Of a DNA stretch of 6,982 nucleotides, positions 4,138-6,982 are shown in pieces (position 1 is the stretch's first letter; each line of letters starts with the position of its first letter). Source of the DNA: Comamonadaceae bacterium (GTDB taxonomy: Bacteria; Pseudomonadota; Gammaproteobacteria; Burkholderiales; Burkholderiaceae_C); the NCBI GenBank assembly GCA_947458415.1, contig CANGZG010000126.1, forward strand, positions 1-6,982, in the 5' to 3' direction. Made by a program: the position numbers and the translations under genes. Below the pieces are notes generated by a model. It saw only the letters and a list, made by a program, of their open reading frames with translations, made no database searches and was not told the origin of the DNA.

Positions 4138-5673
4138 ATGGCGTACGCGCAGGTGCACAGCTGCACGGTTTGGGGCTTGCGGGCGCCTGCCGTCACCGTG
4201 GAAGTGCATTTGGCCAATGGCTTGCCCCAGTTTGCATTGGTGGGTTTGGCGGACACCGAAGTGCGCGAAGCCAGGGAACGGGTGCGTTCGGCCATTTTGA
4301 ACAGCGGCTTGGCGTTTCCATCCAACAAACGCATCATCGTCAATCTGGCCCCGGCCGATTTGCCCAAAGATTCAGGCCGGTTTGATTTGCCCATCGCCAT
4401 CGGCATATTGGCCGCCAGTGAACAAATCGACCCGCAAGCGGTTCACCAGTACGTGTTCGCGGGCGAGTTGTCGCTGTCTGGCGAGCTCAGGCCGGTGCGT
4501 GGTGCGTTGGCCATGTTGTTGGGTTGGCAGCAGTTTCACCCTGCCTTGGCCTGGGTGTTGCCCGCACAAAGCGCAGCGGAAGCCGCCGTGTTGCCAGATG
4601 CGCATGTGTACAAAGCCAGCCATTTGCGCGATGTGGTGCAGGCGCTGGCGCGGGCGGACAGTGCGCCGCTTGACCCGCCCGCCCGGGGTTGGTCGAGGGT
4701 GCCTGCATGCTCATCACCCAAAGAAAGCACGCCATGTGAAGTCTTGGACTTGCAAGACGTGCGCGGTCAAGCCGGGCCCAAGCGGGCCTTGGAAATGGCT
4801 GCCGCAGGCGGTCACAGTGTGTTGATGATCGGGCCACCTGGCAGTGGCAAGTCCATGTTGGCGCAACGCTTGCCCGGTTTGTTGCCGGCGTTGACCCCGT
4901 CGCAGGCCTTGGCTTCTGCGGCGGTGCTCAGCTTGGTTGGGCAATTTCAACCCGCCCTGTGGGGACGGCGGCCTTACCGTCATCCCCATCACAGCGCCAC
5001 CATGGCCGCGTTGGTCGGCGGTGGTGCCCCGCCCAGACCCGGCGAAATTTCTCTCGCCCACCACGGACTGCTGTTTTTGGATGAGTTGCCCGAATTCTCC
5101 CGCTCGGCGCTCGAGGCGTTGCGAGAACCTTTAGAGAATGGCCGCATCACCTTGTCTCGGGCCAAGCACCAAGCCGAATTCCCTGCGCAGTTTCAATGGA
5201 TCGCCGCCATGAACCCTTGCCCGTGCGGGTATTGGGGTTCGTCACAACCGGCATGTCGTTGTGCGCCTGAACAGATCACCCGATACCAAGCCAAATTGAG
5301 CGGACCGTTGCTGGACCGCATCGACATGCAAGTGCATGTGCCTGCGTTGCCGCCCGAGGTGCTGATGCAAGCCCCCGTGGGTGAAAGCAGTGCGGCAGTG
5401 CAAGCCCGTTGCCAACAGGCACATGACCGGGCCTTGGCGCGGCGCGGCGTCAGCAACCATTTGTTGACGCCAGCCCAGTTACAAGAATTGCCCATGGACG
5501 CAGCGGCAAAACAATGTTTAGCGCAACAAGCGGCCCGTTTGGGTTGGACTGCTCGCACCGTGCACCGGGTGATGCGCTTGGCGCAAACCATCGCAGATTT
5601 GGCGCAGGCAGATGCCATAGCGCACACCCATGTCATGCAAGCCATGCATTTCAAAATGCCCTTGAAGCCGTGA
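4138..5673 (+). CDS. comM: ComM/YifB family Mg-chelatase-like AAA+ ATPase
   Basis: This is a 511-residue protein, the usual length. ComM forms hexameric rings that drive branch migration while transforming DNA is integrated into the chromosome; in species not known to be competent the same protein is called YifB. The N-terminal third is the Lon-protease-like ChlI domain, seen in PQFALVGLADTEVREARERV and ADLPKDSGRFDLPIA. The AAA+ core has Walker A GPPGSGKS at 232-239 (Lys238), Walker B LLFLDE with Asp315-Glu316, a conserved MNPCPCG at 358-364 with a further Cys373-x-Cys375, and Arg394 in LLDRID as the likely arginine finger. The C-terminal Mg-chelatase domain has the usual TARTVHRVMRLAQTIADL. 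The ATG at 4138 follows GAGAGGTG (4124-4131) at six bases and is preferred over the GTG at 4129, which lies inside that site. It is divergent from glnK. The gene looks intact. Confidence 0.93.
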   Translation: MAYAQVHSCTVWGLRAPAVTVEVHLANGLPQFALVGLADTEVREARERVRSAILNSGLAFPSNKRIIVNLAPADLPKDSGRFDLPIAIGILAASEQIDPQAVHQYVFAGELSLSGELRPVRGALAMLLGWQQFHPALAWVLPAQSAAEAAVLPDAHVYKASHLRDVVQALARADSAPLDPPARGWSRVPACSSPKESTPCEVLDLQDVRGQAGPKRALEMAAAGGHSVLMIGPPGSGKSMLAQRLPGLLPALTPSQALASAAVLSLVGQFQPALWGRRPYRHPHHSATMAALVGGGAPPRPGEISLAHHGLLFLDELPEFSRSALEALREPLENGRITLSRAKHQAEFPAQFQWIAAMNPCPCGYWGSSQPACRCAPEQITRYQAKLSGPLLDRIDMQVHVPALPPEVLMQAPVGESSAAVQARCQQAHDRALARRGVSNHLLTPAQLQELPMDAAAKQCLAQQAARLGWTARTVHRVMRLAQTIADLAQADAIAHTHVMQAMHFKMPLKP

Positions 5674-5749
5674 GCGGCAAGCCAGCCCATTGCGTGAGAT
5701 ATCTGGGAAGATGCGGTCTGCACATTCACCGCCCCAAGGAGTCATGGTC

Positions 5750-6838
5750 ATGGCGCACACACACCGCATCGCTGTCATCGCCGGAGACGGCATTGGCACA
5801 GAAGTCATGCCTGAAGGTTTGCGGGTGTTGGATGAAGTCGCTCGCCGATGTGGCATCGGTTTGCAGTTTGACCATTTCGATTTTTCAAGTTGGCCGTATT
5901 TTGAAAAGCACGGTCAGATGCTGCCCGACGATTGGAAAGACCGCATTGGCGGCCACGACGCGATTTTTTTTGGCGCGGTCGGCATGCCCGACAAAATCCC
6001 CGACCACATTTCACTGTGGGGTTCATTGTTGATGTTCAGGCGCGAATTCGATCAATACATCAATTTGCGACCCGCAAGGCTGATGCCCGGCATCGTGGCG
6101 CCCGTGGTGCGCCGCGATGGTTCTGCGCGACAACCCGGTGAGATTGACATGTACATCGTGCGCGAAAACACCGAAGGCGAATACTCCAGCATTGGCGGAC
6201 GCATGTTCCAAGGCACCGAGCGTGAAATCGTCATGCAAGAAAGTGTGATGACACGCATCGGCGTGGACCGGGTGTTGAAGTTTGCGTTCGAGTTGGCGAT
6301 GTCGCGCCCGAAAAAACATGTGACCAGCGCCACCAAGTCAAACGGCATTGCCATCACCATGCCTTACTGGGACGAGCGCGTGGCTGAGATGGCCAAAGCC
6401 TACCCGGCGATTCGCTTGGACAAATTTCACATCGACATCCTCACCGCGCATTTTGTCCAGCGGCCAGATTTTTTCGACGTCGTGGTGGCCAGCAATTTGT
6501 TTGGCGACATCTTGAGCGATTTGGGGCCGGCCTGCACCGGCACCATCGGCATCGCACCCAGCGCCAACCTCAACCCCGACCGACGCTTTCCTTCGTTGTT
6601 TGAACCGGTGCACGGTTCTGCGCCCGACATCGCTGGCAAAGGCATTGCCAACCCGATTGGCCAAATATGGTCTGGCGCCATGATGCTGGAATTCCTCGGC
6701 CACAAAGACGCGCACGACGCGGTTCTGGCCGCGATTGAAAAAGTGTTGGACCCGAAAAGCGGCGCACCCAAAACCCCCGACATCGGTGGCACGGCCAAGA
6801 CGGTGGATGTAGGCAAAGCGATTGCGAGCGCGTTATGA
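5750..6838 (+). CDS. ttuC: Tartrate dehydrogenase/decarboxylase or D-malate dehydrogenase
   Basis: This is a 362-residue NAD-dependent beta-decarboxylating dehydrogenase of the isocitrate/isopropylmalate dehydrogenase family, cytoplasmic. Visible features are GDGIG at 12-16, NLRPARL with Arg107 and Arg110 for substrate carboxylate binding, VRENTEGEYSS with Arg138 and Tyr145, catalytic Lys196 in TSATKSNG, metal ligands Asp229, Asp253 and Asp257, and EPVHGSAPDIAGKG in the NAD-binding region. The segment DHISLWGSLLMFRREFDQY separates it from LeuB and matches the TtuC/DmlA subgroup, which acts on tartrate, D-malate and related 2-hydroxy acids. The exact substrate cannot be read from sequence. Three in-frame starts exist. 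ATG 5750 is chosen because AAGGAG (5736-5741) lies eight bases before it; ATG 5744 is only two bases from that site and ATG 5690 precedes it. The stop codon overlaps the next gene's start. The 76-bp gap from comM contains no terminator. Confidence 0.92.
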   Translation: MAHTHRIAVIAGDGIGTEVMPEGLRVLDEVARRCGIGLQFDHFDFSSWPYFEKHGQMLPDDWKDRIGGHDAIFFGAVGMPDKIPDHISLWGSLLMFRREFDQYINLRPARLMPGIVAPVVRRDGSARQPGEIDMYIVRENTEGEYSSIGGRMFQGTEREIVMQESVMTRIGVDRVLKFAFELAMSRPKKHVTSATKSNGIAITMPYWDERVAEMAKAYPAIRLDKFHIDILTAHFVQRPDFFDVVVASNLFGDILSDLGPACTGTIGIAPSANLNPDRRFPSLFEPVHGSAPDIAGKGIANPIGQIWSGAMMLEFLGHKDAHDAVLAAIEKVLDPKSGAPKTPDIGGTAKTVDVGKAIASAL

Positions 6839-6982
6839 ACACATCAATCCACCTGTGGTCTGCAGCAATTGGCTTGTACCTGATGTGCACTTCAGTGTCT
6901 GCCGAGTGGCAGCGACTCCCTGATGAAAAAGCCAAAGACCAAGAACATTATGTGGACTTGCAATCCGTCAAACAGACGGGCC
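6835..6982 (+). CDS. Secreted protein, surface-adhesin protein E-like (partial, 5' end)
   Basis: The ATG at 6835 overlaps the upstream TGA as ATGA, so translation is probably coupled to the dehydrogenase gene. The frame stays open to the window end, giving 49 complete codons. The product begins with a Sec signal peptide (MNTSIHLWSAAIGLYLMC, likely cleaved after SVSA at residue 23). The mature start, EWQRLPDEKAKDQEHYVDLQSVKQTG, has the Trp...Tyr-Val-Asp-x-x-Ser spacing of the surface-adhesin protein E (PF16747-like) family, small periplasmic or surface proteins common in Burkholderiales. Only the first half of that domain is visible, so the family call is moderate. No separate ribosome site is obvious, which fits coupling. 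Confidence 0.7.
   Translation, partial: MNTSIHLWSAAIGLYLMCTSVSAEWQRLPDEKAKDQEHYVDLQSVKQTG

Overview
The window looks like part of a chromosome from a betaproteobacterium of the order Burkholderiales, most likely a Comamonadaceae relative. The evidence is the sequence character of MetH, GlnK-AmtB, the YifB/ComM ATPase and the TtuC-type dehydrogenase, and the frequent TTG leucine codons in the core genes. The assignment is inferred from protein style and gene content; no search was run.

Layout, left to right. Positions 1-220 hold the last 73 codons of metH (cobalamin-dependent methionine synthase). Next comes an accessory stretch of about 1.8 kb (roughly 221-2022). It holds a complete HigB-HigA type II toxin-antitoxin pair with a readable promoter and operator (289-938), a convergent gene for a small lipoprotein of unknown function (1118-1660, minus strand), and an AT-rich intergenic region of about 360 bp. 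The core chromosome resumes with a textbook minus-strand terminator (2022-2053) behind the glnK-amtB operon (3913 down to 2083, minus strand). A 224-bp divergent control region (3914-4137) carries a sigma-54 promoter and several palindromes. On the plus strand it is followed by comM/yifB (4138-5673), a tartrate/D-malate dehydrogenase gene (5750-6838), and the start of a translationally coupled gene for a small secreted protein resembling surface-adhesin protein E (6835 to the window end).

How the parts work together. GlnK and AmtB form the standard ammonium uptake and sensing module: AmtB is the channel, GlnK plugs it when nitrogen is plentiful, and the sigma-54 promoter ties expression to nitrogen limitation through NtrC. 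HigBA is a self-contained autoregulated toxin-antitoxin unit; its predicted transcription start coincides with the toxin ATG, suggesting a leaderless toxin message. ComM is a helicase-like factor linked to natural transformation. The dehydrogenase is metabolic and appears unrelated to its neighbours except through the overlap with the next gene.

I see no previously undescribed multi-gene system here. The items most worth a second look are the leaderless toxin and operator geometry, the palindromes around the glnK promoter, and the unidentified lipoprotein in the low-GC insert.
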